Shown piece by piece: positions 8,691 through 16,723 of a DNA stretch of 36,676 nt (position 1 is the first letter of the stretch; each line of letters starts with the position of its first letter). A model generated the notes under the pieces. It did not search any database, had not been told where the DNA came from, and worked only from the letters and a program-made list of their open reading frames with translations. Origin of the DNA: Cytophagales bacterium (GTDB lineage: Bacteria > Bacteroidota > Bacteroidia > Cytophagales > Cyclobacteriaceae). The stretch spans positions 68,063-104,738 of the forward strand of contig JANYHI010000034.1 of NCBI GenBank assembly GCA_025359125.1. The letters run 5' to 3'. The position numbers and the translations under genes were made by a program.

Positions 8691-9334
8691 TGATACACGC
8701 TGTAATATTTGACTTAGATGGAGTAATTGTAGACACCGCTCATTATCATTTTGTTGCTTGGCAACGGCTGGCAAATGAATTAGGAATTACCTTTACCGAA
8801 AAGGAAAATGAAAGACTTAAAGGTGTTAGCCGCATGCATTCTTTAGAAATTATTTTAGAGATTGGTGGTGTTGTGTTAAGTGAAGCAAAGAAAGAAGAAT
8901 TAGCTACTAGGAAAAACAGTTGGTTCGTTGAATACATCGAAGCCATACGGCCGGAAGAAATTTTTAAAGGAGTAAAGCAAATGTTGATCTCCTTACGGGA
9001 AAAAGGATTTAAAGTAGCGCTGGCATCGAGCAGTAAAAATGCGGAAACTGTTTTGAGGCTGTTAGAAATTAAAGGATTGTTTGACACGGTAGTAGACGGA
9101 ACAATGATCATCAAAAGCAAACCTGATCCTGAAATTTTTTTATTAGCGGCCAATAAAATCGGTGTGGATCCCAGCGAGTGTGTTGTGTTTGAAGATGCCG
9201 AAGCGGGAGTGGAGGCTGCATTAGCAGCAGGAATGAAATGTGTGGGCGTTGGTTCTGCAGATCAGTTGGGTAAAGCTCATTCCATCGTAAAAACAACAGC
9301 AGACTTTCCTATCGATCAACTCAATTTATTGTAA
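8690..9334 (+). CDS. pgmB: Beta-phosphoglucomutase
   Basis: A 214-residue HAD-superfamily enzyme that converts beta-glucose-1-phosphate to glucose-6-phosphate in the cytoplasm. The catalytic loop FDLDGV gives nucleophile Asp8 and acid/base Asp10. The beta-PGM cap signature is present: DTAHYHFVAW (His20) and LKGVSRMHSLEIIL (Arg48), closely matching the Lactococcus enzyme. Downstream motifs are ALASSSKN and the 'SKPDPEIF' lysine region, then FEDAEAGVEAA. Start is GTG at 8690, the only reasonable start because the catalytic loop begins within seven residues and a stop lies in frame upstream. It directly precedes the GH65 phosphorylase, whose product it would consume. Confidence 0.93.
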   Translation: MIHAVIFDLDGVIVDTAHYHFVAWQRLANELGITFTEKENERLKGVSRMHSLEIILEIGGVVLSEAKKEELATRKNSWFVEYIEAIRPEEIFKGVKQMLISLREKGFKVALASSSKNAETVLRLLEIKGLFDTVVDGTMIIKSKPDPEIFLLAANKIGVDPSECVVFEDAEAGVEAALAAGMKCVGVGSADQLGKAHSIVKTTADFPIDQLNLL

Positions 9335-9335
9335 G

Positions 9336-9366
9336 CATTCAAAATTAAAATTCGTCATTCAAAATT
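9336..9366. repeat. Two copies of CATTCAAAATT
   Basis: An 11-base direct repeat at 9336-9346 and 9356-9366 with a 20-base period fills most of the 41-base gap between pgmB and the GH65 gene. It is similar in style to, but different in sequence from, the spacer repeats at 8645 and 13716. Confidence 0.55.
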
Positions 9367-9375
9367 GAAAAAGAT

Positions 9376-11655
9376 ATGAAGCAATATTTAAAGCATAACG
9401 ATTGGCAAATAATTGAAGAAGGATTTGATCCACATTATAATCGCATCTCTGAGAGTATTTTTAGTTTGGGCAATGGCCGCATGGGGCAGCGCGCCAACTT
9501 TGAAGAAGCCTACTCTGGCGATACGCACCAAGGCACCTATGTAGCGGGCGTTTATTACCCTGATAAAACACGCGTGGGTTGGTGGAAAAATGGCTACCCC
9601 GAATATTTTGCCAAAGTATTAAATGCTCCCGCATGGACAGGCATTCAAATTAAGATTGGTAAAAACGAACTAGACTTAAAGAAATGTAAAGTCAGCGGAT
9701 TCAAACGCATATTAGATATGAAGCAGGGGCTACTTCATCGTTCTTTTACGGCAACACTCCCCGATGGTAAAAAAGTTAAGGTAGATGCGAAAAGGTTTTG
9801 CAGCATGGCCGATGGCGAAATCGGAGCGATTCGGTATTCGATTACCCCCATTAATTTTTCCGCTAATGCAACTATTACCTTTTCGGTAGATGCAGATGTG
9901 GTGAATAAAGATTCTAACTACGATGAAAAATTCTGGAATGAGATTTCGAAAGAAGCAAAAGCCGGATTAGCTGTTGTTACGGCAGAAACAAAAAAGACTT
10001 TATTCCATGTAACTACCGCTATCACATACGCCATGCACTCTGCTGGCAAAGTGGTAAGGGGAAGAGTGAAAGCAAATAAAAAAGATAAGTACGCTGACAA
10101 TGTAGTTACGATTCCCCTGAAGAAGGAAGTAGAAACAGTGATTTATAAATATGCCGCTATACTCTCTTCTGAAAATCACCCGAAGAAAAAAATTCAGGAG
10201 AATGCTAAGAAGAAATTGAAAGACGCATCTCTCAAAGGTTTCGATAAATTGTTTTCTGCGCATGCTTCTGTGTGGGCAGAGATTTGGAGAAAATGCGATA
10301 TCACTATCGAGGGAGATATTGCTGCGCAGCAAGGCATTCGCTTTAACATCTTTCAGTTGATGCAAACCTATACAGGCGAAGATCAGCGTTTGAACATCGG
10401 CCCGAAAGGATTTACAGGAGAAAAATATGGCGGCAGTACCTATTGGGATACCGAAGCCTATTGCTTGCCTTTTTATTTGGGAACGTCCGATCCAAAAGTA
10501 GGACGGAATTTATTAGTCTATCGTCACAAACATTTGCAGCGCGCTATTGAAAATGCACAGAAACTGGGCTTCAATAAAGGCGCAGCTCTTTACCCAATGG
10601 TAACCATGAATGGCGAAGAGTGCCACAACGAGTGGGAAATTACTTTTGAAGAAATCCACCGCAACGGGGCTATTGCCTTTGCCATTTATGATTATGTTCG
10701 CTACACCGGAGATGAAAAATATCTTAGCGAATTTGGATTAGAGGTGCTGATAGGAATTTCTCGTTTCTGGTCGCAGCGCATAACCTACTCAAATGCAAAA
10801 CAACAATATGTGATGCTGGGTGTAACAGGCCCGAATGAATATGAGAACAACGTAAATAACAACTGGTACACCAGCTACATTGCCTGCTGGACGATGGAGT
10901 ACACACAGCATGCTTTAGATTATGTTCGCAGGCATGATGCTGCAAAATTCTCGAAGTTAATGGCTGCCATTAAGTTTGAAGAGAAGGAAGAAACCACTCG
11001 TTGGGCAGATATCAGAAAGAAGATGTATTTGGGCGAAGACAAAAAGCTTGGAATTTATTTGCAGCAAGATAATTTCTTAGATAAAGAATTGATTCCGGTA
11101 AAAGATCTTCGCCATGAAGACAGGCCGTTAAATCAAAAATGGTCGTGGGATAGAATTCTTCGTTCTTGTTACATCAAGCAAGCAGATGTATTACAAGGCT
11201 TGTATTTATTTGATGATCAATTTGACAATGAAACCATTAAACGGAATTTTGATTTTTACGAGCCGCTCACCGTTCATGAGTCATCGCTTTCTCCTTGTGT
11301 GCATGTGATTTTAGCGTCTAAGATTGGCTACAAAGAAAAAGCATACGAAATGTATTTGCGCACTTCGCGTTTAGATTTAGATGATTATAATAACGACACC
11401 GAAGATGGTTGCCACATCACCAGCATGGCCGGCACGTGGATGAGTGTGGTAAAAGGTTTTGGCGGTATGCGTGTAAAAGATGGCATGTTACATTTCAATC
11501 CTTTTATTCCTGATCAATGGAAATCGTATTCCTTCCGCATTGAATTTAGAGGACATGTGATTAATGTAAAAGTTTCAAAAACAGGAGTAGAAATGGTGCG
11601 AGAATCAGGAGCGCCTATGCAAGTTGTGCTGAATGGAACGTTGACTAATGTGTAG
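9376..11655 (+). CDS. Glycoside hydrolase family 65 phosphorylase (maltose/kojibiose/trehalose phosphorylase type)
   Basis: A 759-residue cytoplasmic GH65 enzyme, the usual length for maltose phosphorylase. It would split an alpha-linked glucose disaccharide with phosphate, giving beta-glucose-1-phosphate and glucose. Family motifs run through it: ISESIFSLGNGRMGQRANFEE near the N-terminus, YGGSTYWDTEAYCLPFYL at 351-368, then HNEWEITFEEIHRNGAIAFA, and the catalytic region VTGPNEYENNVNNNWYT with Glu488 as the expected general acid (Glu487 in the Lactobacillus enzyme). The C-terminal 'TSMAGTWMSVVKGFGGMR' block is complete. Next to pgmB it forms the classic phosphorolysis pair. Maltose is the simplest substrate guess; the sequence does not exclude other linkages. 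No signal peptide. Confidence 0.93.
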   Translation: MKQYLKHNDWQIIEEGFDPHYNRISESIFSLGNGRMGQRANFEEAYSGDTHQGTYVAGVYYPDKTRVGWWKNGYPEYFAKVLNAPAWTGIQIKIGKNELDLKKCKVSGFKRILDMKQGLLHRSFTATLPDGKKVKVDAKRFCSMADGEIGAIRYSITPINFSANATITFSVDADVVNKDSNYDEKFWNEISKEAKAGLAVVTAETKKTLFHVTTAITYAMHSAGKVVRGRVKANKKDKYADNVVTIPLKKEVETVIYKYAAILSSENHPKKKIQENAKKKLKDASLKGFDKLFSAHASVWAEIWRKCDITIEGDIAAQQGIRFNIFQLMQTYTGEDQRLNIGPKGFTGEKYGGSTYWDTEAYCLPFYLGTSDPKVGRNLLVYRHKHLQRAIENAQKLGFNKGAALYPMVTMNGEECHNEWEITFEEIHRNGAIAFAIYDYVRYTGDEKYLSEFGLEVLIGISRFWSQRITYSNAKQQYVMLGVTGPNEYENNVNNNWYTSYIACWTMEYTQHALDYVRRHDAAKFSKLMAAIKFEEKEETTRWADIRKKMYLGEDKKLGIYLQQDNFLDKELIPVKDLRHEDRPLNQKWSWDRILRSCYIKQADVLQGLYLFDDQFDNETIKRNFDFYEPLTVHESSLSPCVHVILASKIGYKEKAYEMYLRTSRLDLDDYNNDTEDGCHITSMAGTWMSVVKGFGGMRVKDGMLHFNPFIPDQWKSYSFRIEFRGHVINVKVSKTGVEMVRESGAPMQVVLNGTLTNV

Positions 11656-11812
11656 TATATCGATAACTTAAACTAAAAATTACTATGAAAATTAGCAGTT
11701 AAAAACTTATGAAAATACAATCGTGTTAAAGACGAAATAACGGGAAAATTCAAGCATGTGTGAACCTTTTTTGTTGGAAAAAAAATTGTAAATTGATATA
11801 AATATTATAGGT

Positions 11813-12049
11813 ATGTCAACGATAGAATTGAGGAGACGGCTCATTGATAAAATTCAAGAGACAGAGAACGAAGCCTTGCTAGCAGAAGCTTATAGATTGC
11901 TTGAGTCGGGAACCGAGAATATTGAAGTGTATAAACTTAATGACGAACAAAGAAAAGCTATTAGTGATGCCAGAGATCAGATCAATAGCGGACAATTTTT
12001 AACAAATGAGCAGTCCGAAAAAGAAATTGACGAATGGCTAGACAAGTAA
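11813..12049 (+). CDS. Antitoxin of a ParE/RelE-type toxin-antitoxin pair
   Basis: A 78-residue acidic, helical protein beginning STIELRRRLIDKI, with a central 'YKLNDEQRKAISDARDQI' and a C-terminal GQFLTNEQSEKEIDEWLDK tail. The second half resembles small antitoxins that in Bacteroidota precede ParE-like toxins; the C-terminal tail would wrap the toxin. No classic ribbon-helix-helix or HTH motif is obvious, so DNA binding is uncertain. Its last 16 bases overlap the toxin gene, which supports translational coupling. A strongly AT-rich stretch just before the ATG probably holds the promoter. Function is inferred mainly from the partner. Confidence 0.72.
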   Translation: MSTIELRRRLIDKIQETENEALLAEAYRLLESGTENIEVYKLNDEQRKAISDARDQINSGQFLTNEQSEKEIDEWLDK

Positions 12050-12336
12050 TTTGGTCTCTTAGAGCGCAAAATGATAAAAGGGAGATTTTAGGTTATTGGA
12101 AACAAAGAAATAAGTCAAATACTTACAGCAAAAAGTTAAACGAGTTATTTAAAGAATCGATTAAAATCATCCTCGATTTTCCACAAATCGGAAAAGTGAC
12201 TGACGACACTAAAGCAAGAATCAAAATCGTTAGAGACTACTTAATAATTTACGAAGAGACGGAAACTCAAATATTTATTTTAACAATTTGGGACAGTCGA
12301 CAAGATCCTGAAAAGCTTAAAAAGATTTTGGGATAA
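12034..12336 (+). CDS. RelE/ParE family toxin
   Basis: A 100-residue basic protein of the RelE/ParE superfamily. It opens with the typical 'RQVIWSLRAQNDKREILGYW' strand-helix, has a 'LDFPQIGK' turn in the middle, the 'RIKIVRDYLIIYEE' sheet and a final 'IFILTIWDSRQDPEKL' strand. Members either cleave mRNA at the ribosome or poison DNA gyrase; sequence alone does not decide. The ATG at 12034 lies inside the end of the antitoxin gene (16-base overlap, different frame). The pair sits between two groups of sugar genes and may be a recent arrival, though no boundaries of an inserted element are visible. Confidence 0.85.
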   Translation: MARQVIWSLRAQNDKREILGYWKQRNKSNTYSKKLNELFKESIKIILDFPQIGKVTDDTKARIKIVRDYLIIYEETETQIFILTIWDSRQDPEKLKKILG

Positions 12337-12468
12337 ACGACCATTTAAATGCAAAAGCCGGATAGGTAGAATTTGGCAGTGATAGAAATCTTTATTCGTT
12401 CGTATAAAACAGTTCACATGATGATCAATAATTATGTATTTTCATACTTTCAAAAAAAGTAAAAAGCA

Positions 12469-12526
12469 ATGGATGCCCATTAGCAAAGCAGCCTCAGCAA
12501 TAGGATAATGGCCTTGGGCATTCCAT
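12469..12526 (+). promoter_or_regulatory. Long inverted repeat upstream of the oxidoreductase gene
   Basis: ATGGATGCCCA (12469-12479) is the reverse complement of TGGGCATTCCAT (12515-12526) apart from one bulged base. The 35-base loop also holds GCAAAGCAGCCTCAGCA. It ends 26 bases before the ATG of the Gfo/Idh/MocA gene. It could be a structured leader, a transcription factor site or the end of the toxin transcript. There is no T-tract. Confidence 0.4.
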
Positions 12527-12552
12527 ATGACACTAAAAATAATTATTAACAT

Positions 12553-13710
12553 ATGAATAGAAAATTACGAATGGGAATGGTAGGAGGAGGCAAAGATGCT
12601 TTCATCGGATCCATCCATCGCCTAGCCGCTAACATGGACGGCCTCATAGAAGTTGTGGCTGGCGCACTCAGTATAAATCCTGAGATAGCTAAGGACAGTG
12701 GCAAAGCCTTATTTTTGGCAGAAGACCGCACCTATCTTACCTATGACGAGATGATAGAGAAAGAGAGCAAGTTGCCGGCTGATAAGCGAATTGATTTTGT
12801 TACAATAGTCACTCCAAACTTTGCTCATTTTGCTCCTGCTATGTTGGCGCTTGAAAAGGGATTTCACGTGGTGATTGAAAAACCCATCACCTTTACGCTA
12901 GATGAAGCTCGTCAGTTAAAGAAAAAAGTGGAAGAGACAGGTTTGATACTTTGTCTTACGCATACCTACTCTGGATACCCGATGGTTCGTCAAGCAAGAG
13001 CCATGGTGCGTGAAGGAGCGTTGGGAAAAATCAGAAAGATAGTAGTTGAATATCCACAAGGCTGGTTGAGTAAGTTAAGCGAGAGAGAAGGAAATGCGCA
13101 AGCAGCTTGGCGCACAGATCCAAAGAAATCAGGTAAAGCAGGATCGATGGGTGATATAGGAACACACGCTGCGCACTTAGCTGAATTTATTTCGGGTTTA
13201 AAAATCACGCATCTATGTGCAGACTTAAATATTTTAGTAGCAGGCCGTGCGTTAGATGACGATGGCAATGTGCTGTTGAAATTTGATAATGGTGCAGCAG
13301 GTGTACTGATTGCATCGCAAGTGGCGGCAGGCGAAGAGAATAATTTGAGAATAAAAATTTATGGGGAACATGGCGGATTAGAATGGTCGCAGATGGAACC
13401 TAATACGCTTGTTGCAAAATGGCTTGATAAGCCAACACAACTTTTAAGAGGAGGCACAAATGGATTTTTGCATAGCGATGCAATTTTTAATTTCAGAACC
13501 CCGGCTGGCCACCCAGAAGGGTACTTAGAAGCATTTGCAAATCTCTATCGCAATTTCGCATTGGCATTATCAGCCAGAATAGATGGAACGCCTGTGCCAA
13601 ATGTGGTTGATTTTCCTACGGTAGAAGACGGCATCAGAGGCATGGCCTTTATTGAGAATGTGGTGAACAGCGGACAGAGTAAAGAAAAGTGGACAACCTT
13701 TGAAGTTTAA
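12553..13710 (+). CDS. Gfo/Idh/MocA family oxidoreductase
   Basis: A 385-residue cytoplasmic NAD(P)-dependent sugar oxidoreductase. The Rossmann motif is MGMVGGGKDAFIG at residues 7-19; the family EKP motif is in 'VVIEKPITFTLDEA', whose Lys is the usual catalytic residue; a second active-site block is MGDIGTHAAHLAEF. There is no signal peptide, unlike the secreted members with a Tat signal. It opens a same-strand run of sugar genes (isomerase, cytochrome c, DUF1080, isomerase). In that context a role in reducing or oxidising C3-keto sugars is likely, but the substrate cannot be read from the sequence. Confidence 0.9.
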   Translation: MNRKLRMGMVGGGKDAFIGSIHRLAANMDGLIEVVAGALSINPEIAKDSGKALFLAEDRTYLTYDEMIEKESKLPADKRIDFVTIVTPNFAHFAPAMLALEKGFHVVIEKPITFTLDEARQLKKKVEETGLILCLTHTYSGYPMVRQARAMVREGALGKIRKIVVEYPQGWLSKLSEREGNAQAAWRTDPKKSGKAGSMGDIGTHAAHLAEFISGLKITHLCADLNILVAGRALDDDGNVLLKFDNGAAGVLIASQVAAGEENNLRIKIYGEHGGLEWSQMEPNTLVAKWLDKPTQLLRGGTNGFLHSDAIFNFRTPAGHPEGYLEAFANLYRNFALALSARIDGTPVPNVVDFPTVEDGIRGMAFIENVVNSGQSKEKWTTFEV

Positions 13711-13715
13711 ATGCA

Positions 13716-13851
13716 AATTTGAAAAACACTCAATTTGAAGATTAGATAATTTGTTAATTTGATTCTTATACATAAGATTTTATTATGAAAAGTCTCAAAG
13801 TTTAGAGCATATATCTTATTACTCATGTCTTACTTCTTAATACTTATGTCT
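13716..13851. repeat. Periodic short-phrase spacer before the sugar isomerase
   Basis: The 146-base gap holds AATTTG at 13716, 13732, 13748 and 13756 (steps of 16, 16 and 8), then a different pair, TACTCATGTCT at 13820 and TACTTATGTCT at 13841 (step of 21, one mismatch). It ends 5 bases before the ATG of the next gene. The pattern is like the other reiterated spacers in the window. Confidence 0.5.
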
Positions 13852-13856
13852 ATTAA

Positions 13857-14909
13857 ATGAAAACAATAAAAGGTCCAGGAATTTTTCTAGCACAATTTTT
13901 AGGAGATGAAGCACCGTTCGATAATCTTCGGTCTATTTGTAAGTGGGCTGCATCGCTTGGTTACGTTGGTGTTCAAATTCCTAGTTGGGATGCACGCTGC
14001 ATCGATCTAAAAAAAGCAGCTGAGAGTAAAGATTATGCAGATGAAATTCGAGACACGGTTGAATCTTGCGGATTGAAGATCACAGAACTTTCTACTCATT
14101 TACAAGGTCAGTTAGTTGCTGTCAATCCTGCATACGATACATTGTTTGATGCGTTCGCACCAAAGAGTGTGCATGGCAAACCAAAAGAGCGCACCGCGTG
14201 GGCGGTTGACCAATTAAAATTAGCGGCTAAGGCAAGCAGAAATTTAGGGTTGAATGCACACGCAACTTTCTCCGGTGCATTGATGTGGCAAACAGTTTAT
14301 CCTTGGCCGCAGCGACCGGCAGGGTTAGTAGAAGATGGATTTAAAGAACTAGCCAAACGCTGGCTTCCCATCTTAAACGCGTTCGATAAAGTAGGCGTGG
14401 ATCTTTGTTACGAAATTCATCCGGGCGAAGATCTTCATGACGGAATTACGTTCGAGCGTTTTTGGGAGGCAACAGGCAGTCATATTCGCTGTAATATTCT
14501 ATATGATCCAAGTCATTTTGTTTTACAACAATTAGATTATTTACAATACATCGACTTCTATCATTCCTTTATAAAAATGTTTCATGTGAAGGATGCAGAA
14601 TTTAATCCGACCGGAAAAAGTGGCGTGTACGGTGGATATCAAGATTGGATTGATCGTCCTGGGCGCTTTCGATCTTTGGGAGATGGACAAGTAGATTTCA
14701 AATCTATATTTAGTAAACTCACTCAATATGGATATGAAGGTTGGGCTGTGCTGGAGTGGGAGTGTTGTATTAAACACCCGGAGCAAGGCGCAGCCGAAGG
14801 TGCTCCTTTTATTAAGAAAAATATTATCCGAGTAACCGAAAAAGCATTTGACGATTTTGCTTCAGCGGGAAAAAATCCAAAACTCAATAAATCAATTTTA
14901 GGAATTTAA
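13857..14909 (+). CDS. Sugar phosphate isomerase/epimerase family protein (AP-endonuclease-like TIM barrel)
   Basis: A 350-residue TIM-barrel protein of the xylose-isomerase-like/AP endonuclease 2 fold. It has no signal peptide, so it acts in the cytoplasm. Likely metal ligands are in 'CYEIHPGEDL' (Glu), 'NILYDPSHF' (Asp, His), 'MFHVKDAEF' (His) and 'AVLEWEC' (Glu). A LGDGQVDF motif typical of the family lies before the last ligand. Homologues in 3-keto sugar loci act with a neighbouring Gfo/Idh/MocA enzyme, which here is the preceding gene. The specific reaction (isomerase, epimerase or lyase) is not decided by sequence. The cytochrome gene follows 10 bases after its stop. Confidence 0.88.
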   Translation: MKTIKGPGIFLAQFLGDEAPFDNLRSICKWAASLGYVGVQIPSWDARCIDLKKAAESKDYADEIRDTVESCGLKITELSTHLQGQLVAVNPAYDTLFDAFAPKSVHGKPKERTAWAVDQLKLAAKASRNLGLNAHATFSGALMWQTVYPWPQRPAGLVEDGFKELAKRWLPILNAFDKVGVDLCYEIHPGEDLHDGITFERFWEATGSHIRCNILYDPSHFVLQQLDYLQYIDFYHSFIKMFHVKDAEFNPTGKSGVYGGYQDWIDRPGRFRSLGDGQVDFKSIFSKLTQYGYEGWAVLEWECCIKHPEQGAAEGAPFIKKNIIRVTEKAFDDFASAGKNPKLNKSILGI

Positions 14910-14919
14910 ATATGTTATT

Positions 14920-15339
14920 ATGAAAGGAAATCAAACAAGTTATTTAGTTTTTGCAGCAGCTCTTTCTTTTGCAGTTTTTGCATGCGGATCTAAAAAGGAA
15001 ACAACGAATACCGAGGATTATGGAACGCCAAAAGAAGAAACCACTGCACCTGTTACTGCTGCGGATGCCATTACGCAGGGAGAATCGTTAGTAAAGGCAA
15101 GTGACTGCAAAACATGCCACCATGCTGTGAATAAAATTATTGGCCCATCACATACAGATGTTGCTAAGAAATATGAGTTTACAACAGCAAATGTAGAATT
15201 ATTGGCAGGCAAAATTATTAAAGGAGGTTCAGGCGTTTGGGGTGAGATACCAATGAGTGCTCACACAGATATTTCACAAGCAGATGCGGAGAAAATGGCT
15301 CGTTATGTTTTGTCATTAGATGGAGAGACTGAACATTAA
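14920..15339 (+). CDS. Monoheme class I cytochrome c lipoprotein
   Basis: A 139-residue exported electron carrier. The lipobox VFAC puts the lipidated Cys at residue 22; a Thr/Glu-rich linker (about 25-48) follows. Heme attaches at CKTCH (63-67), with His67 the proximal ligand; Met112 in GEIPMSAH is the likely distal ligand. The C-terminal 'DAEKMARYVLSLDG' helix is typical of class I cytochromes. It lies 10 bases after a sugar isomerase and 29 before a secreted DUF1080 gene, which suggests it takes electrons from a periplasmic sugar dehydrogenase, not encoded in the visible run. Small lipoprotein cytochromes of this kind often accompany such loci. Confidence 0.9.
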   Translation: MKGNQTSYLVFAAALSFAVFACGSKKETTNTEDYGTPKEETTAPVTAADAITQGESLVKASDCKTCHHAVNKIIGPSHTDVAKKYEFTTANVELLAGKIIKGGSGVWGEIPMSAHTDISQADAEKMARYVLSLDGETEH

Positions 15340-15368
15340 TAAATTCTTTAAACCTAAAAAATTATGTT

Positions 15369-16055
15369 ATGAAAATATATTTTGTATTCGTGCTGATTGT
15401 TCTTTGCTCCGTAACCCTAGAGGCACAACATAATACGTTGACAGCAAAAGAGAAAAAGCAAGGGTGGAAATTGTTATTTGATGGAACAACCCTAAAAGGA
15501 TGGCACAACTTTAAAAGCGATAAAATCGGAGAGGCGTGGTCGGTAGAAGATGCGTCCATTCATTTGAATAAAAAGCAACAAGAAGGCTTTCAGGTAAAAG
15601 GTGGCGGAGACATTGTAACTGAAAGTGAATTTGAAAATTTTGAACTAATGCTAGACTGGAAGATCGCTGCGTGCGGAAACAGTGGAATTATTTTTAATGT
15701 AGTAGAATCGCCCGAATACCAATACGTTTGGCAAACTGGGCCAGAGATGCAAGTGTTAGATAACACCTGTCATCCCGATGCAAAGATCGATAAGCATCGT
15801 GCAGGAAATTTATATGATCTAATCAGAAGCCCGAATGAATCGGATAAGCCCGCCAACGAATGGAATTCGGTAAGAATTATTTCTAACAAAGGTAAATTAG
15901 AACTTTGGCTTAACGATGTTTTACAAGTGAAGACAACGATGTTCACCCCTGAGTGGGAAGCATTGATAAGCGGAAGTAAGTTTAAAGGTATGCCCGCATT
16001 TGGCAAAGCAAGGACACATCTCCCTCCAAGATCATGGCGACTTGGTGTGGTTTAG
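15369..16055 (+). CDS. Secreted DUF1080 protein (3-keto-disaccharide hydrolase-like)
   Basis: A 228-residue exported DUF1080 protein. Residues 1-20 are a Sec signal peptide ([20 protein letters not shown]). The family opening '[17 protein letters not shown]' follows, then '[21 protein letters not shown]' and '[18 protein letters not shown]'. C-terminal 'RSWRLGVV' is a slightly different ending from the longer relative at 6586. Members act on C3-oxidised glycosides in the periplasm or at the surface. It is shorter than the other copy (275 aa), mainly lacking that copy's extended N-terminal region. It lies in the oxidoreductase-isomerase-cytochrome run and probably shares its transcript. Confidence 0.9.
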   Translation: MKIYFVFVLIVLCSVTLEAQHNTLTAKEKKQGWKLLFDGTTLKGWHNFKSDKIGEAWSVEDASIHLNKKQQEGFQVKGGGDIVTESEFENFELMLDWKIAACGNSGIIFNVVESPEYQYVWQTGPEMQVLDNTCHPDAKIDKHRAGNLYDLIRSPNESDKPANEWNSVRIISNKGKLELWLNDVLQVKTTMFTPEWEALISGSKFKGMPAFGKARTHLPPRSWRLGVV

Positions 16056-16090
16056 AAATATCAAAATTAAAGAAATAAAATAAGCCCGTT

Positions 16091-16120
16091 TCTAAAAACT
16101 CCTCTCACATTTTTTTGGAG
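16091..16120 (-). repeat. Dispersed noncoding repeat, copy A
   Basis: Read on the minus strand this copy starts CTCCAAAAA and ends GAGGAGTTTTTAGA. The same pattern recurs at 17621-17651 (minus) and 21913-21945 (plus). A related inverted end, GGGTTTTTAGAGATGCG, lies at 16230-16246, so this spacer looks like a unit with inverted ends about 155 bases apart, enclosing a hairpin (CCCTC 16186-16190 with GAGGG 16200-16204). Confidence 0.55.
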
Positions 16121-16279
16121 CAATTTATAAACGAGTTTAAAAGAACGACATGAAAGTATCAGAGCAATAATCCAATACCTAGTCACCCTCGCCTTAGTAG
16201 AGGGGGCGGGGAAAAGGTAATTTGTATAAGGGTTTTTAGAGATGCGCATAACTTTGTTAAGAATAAATAAATCAAACGC

Positions 16280-16708
16280 ATGATTCTGGGTATCTTCGAA
16301 AATGAATTTGTAACTTGTCAACTAGACGATTCATTGCCTGTGATGCTGCATCGATGGAAGCAAGCTCCGCCACCCAAAGAGTTTGAATTTATTCTCCAGC
16401 AAATTTTAGAAGAATATAAACTGTTAGCGAAGTCGTACAAAAACTTAGCGTGGTTGGTGGATGCTGCCGAGTTGGGCGAATTGGATGAAGAGGTAGAAAA
16501 TTGGCTCGTCACCAATTGGGAAAAAATGTTATTTGAAGAAGCAGGCGTAAAAGTACATGCTGTCATTTTAGGCCAAAGCATCTTTGCCGATTATCCCATG
16601 GAAAAGTTCAAGCAGGATGCAGAAAAGAAATTTCAGAAATTTAATGTTCATCTAGGCGTATTCTCTACTCAGCAAGAAGCCTATGCGTGGATTAAAGATC
16701 AAATATAA
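16280..16708 (+). CDS. Unrecognised 142-aa soluble protein (possibly STAS/SpoIIAA-like)
   Basis: I do not recognise this gene with certainty. It is a soluble acidic protein with alternating strands and helices: a first strand 'ILGIFENEFVTCQLD', 'KNLAWLVDAAELGEL', 'KVHAVILG' and a last helix 'AYAWIKDQI'. The strand 'AWLVDAAEL' followed by a helix and 'HAVIL' resembles small SpoIIAA-like or STAS-type proteins, but this is a loose impression. It has no signal peptide or membrane segment. It lies between a secreted DUF1080 protein and an exported isomerase, 15 bases before the latter, so it may share regulation with the sugar genes. Confidence 0.6.
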   Translation: MILGIFENEFVTCQLDDSLPVMLHRWKQAPPPKEFEFILQQILEEYKLLAKSYKNLAWLVDAAELGELDEEVENWLVTNWEKMLFEEAGVKVHAVILGQSIFADYPMEKFKQDAEKKFQKFNVHLGVFSTQQEAYAWIKDQI

Positions 16709-16723
16709 ACTTAACCTATAAAT

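Noticed and set aside
8746-9153. Antisense frame of 135 codons over pgmB
   Set aside because: pgmB has all catalytic motifs; the antisense product is serine-rich noise.
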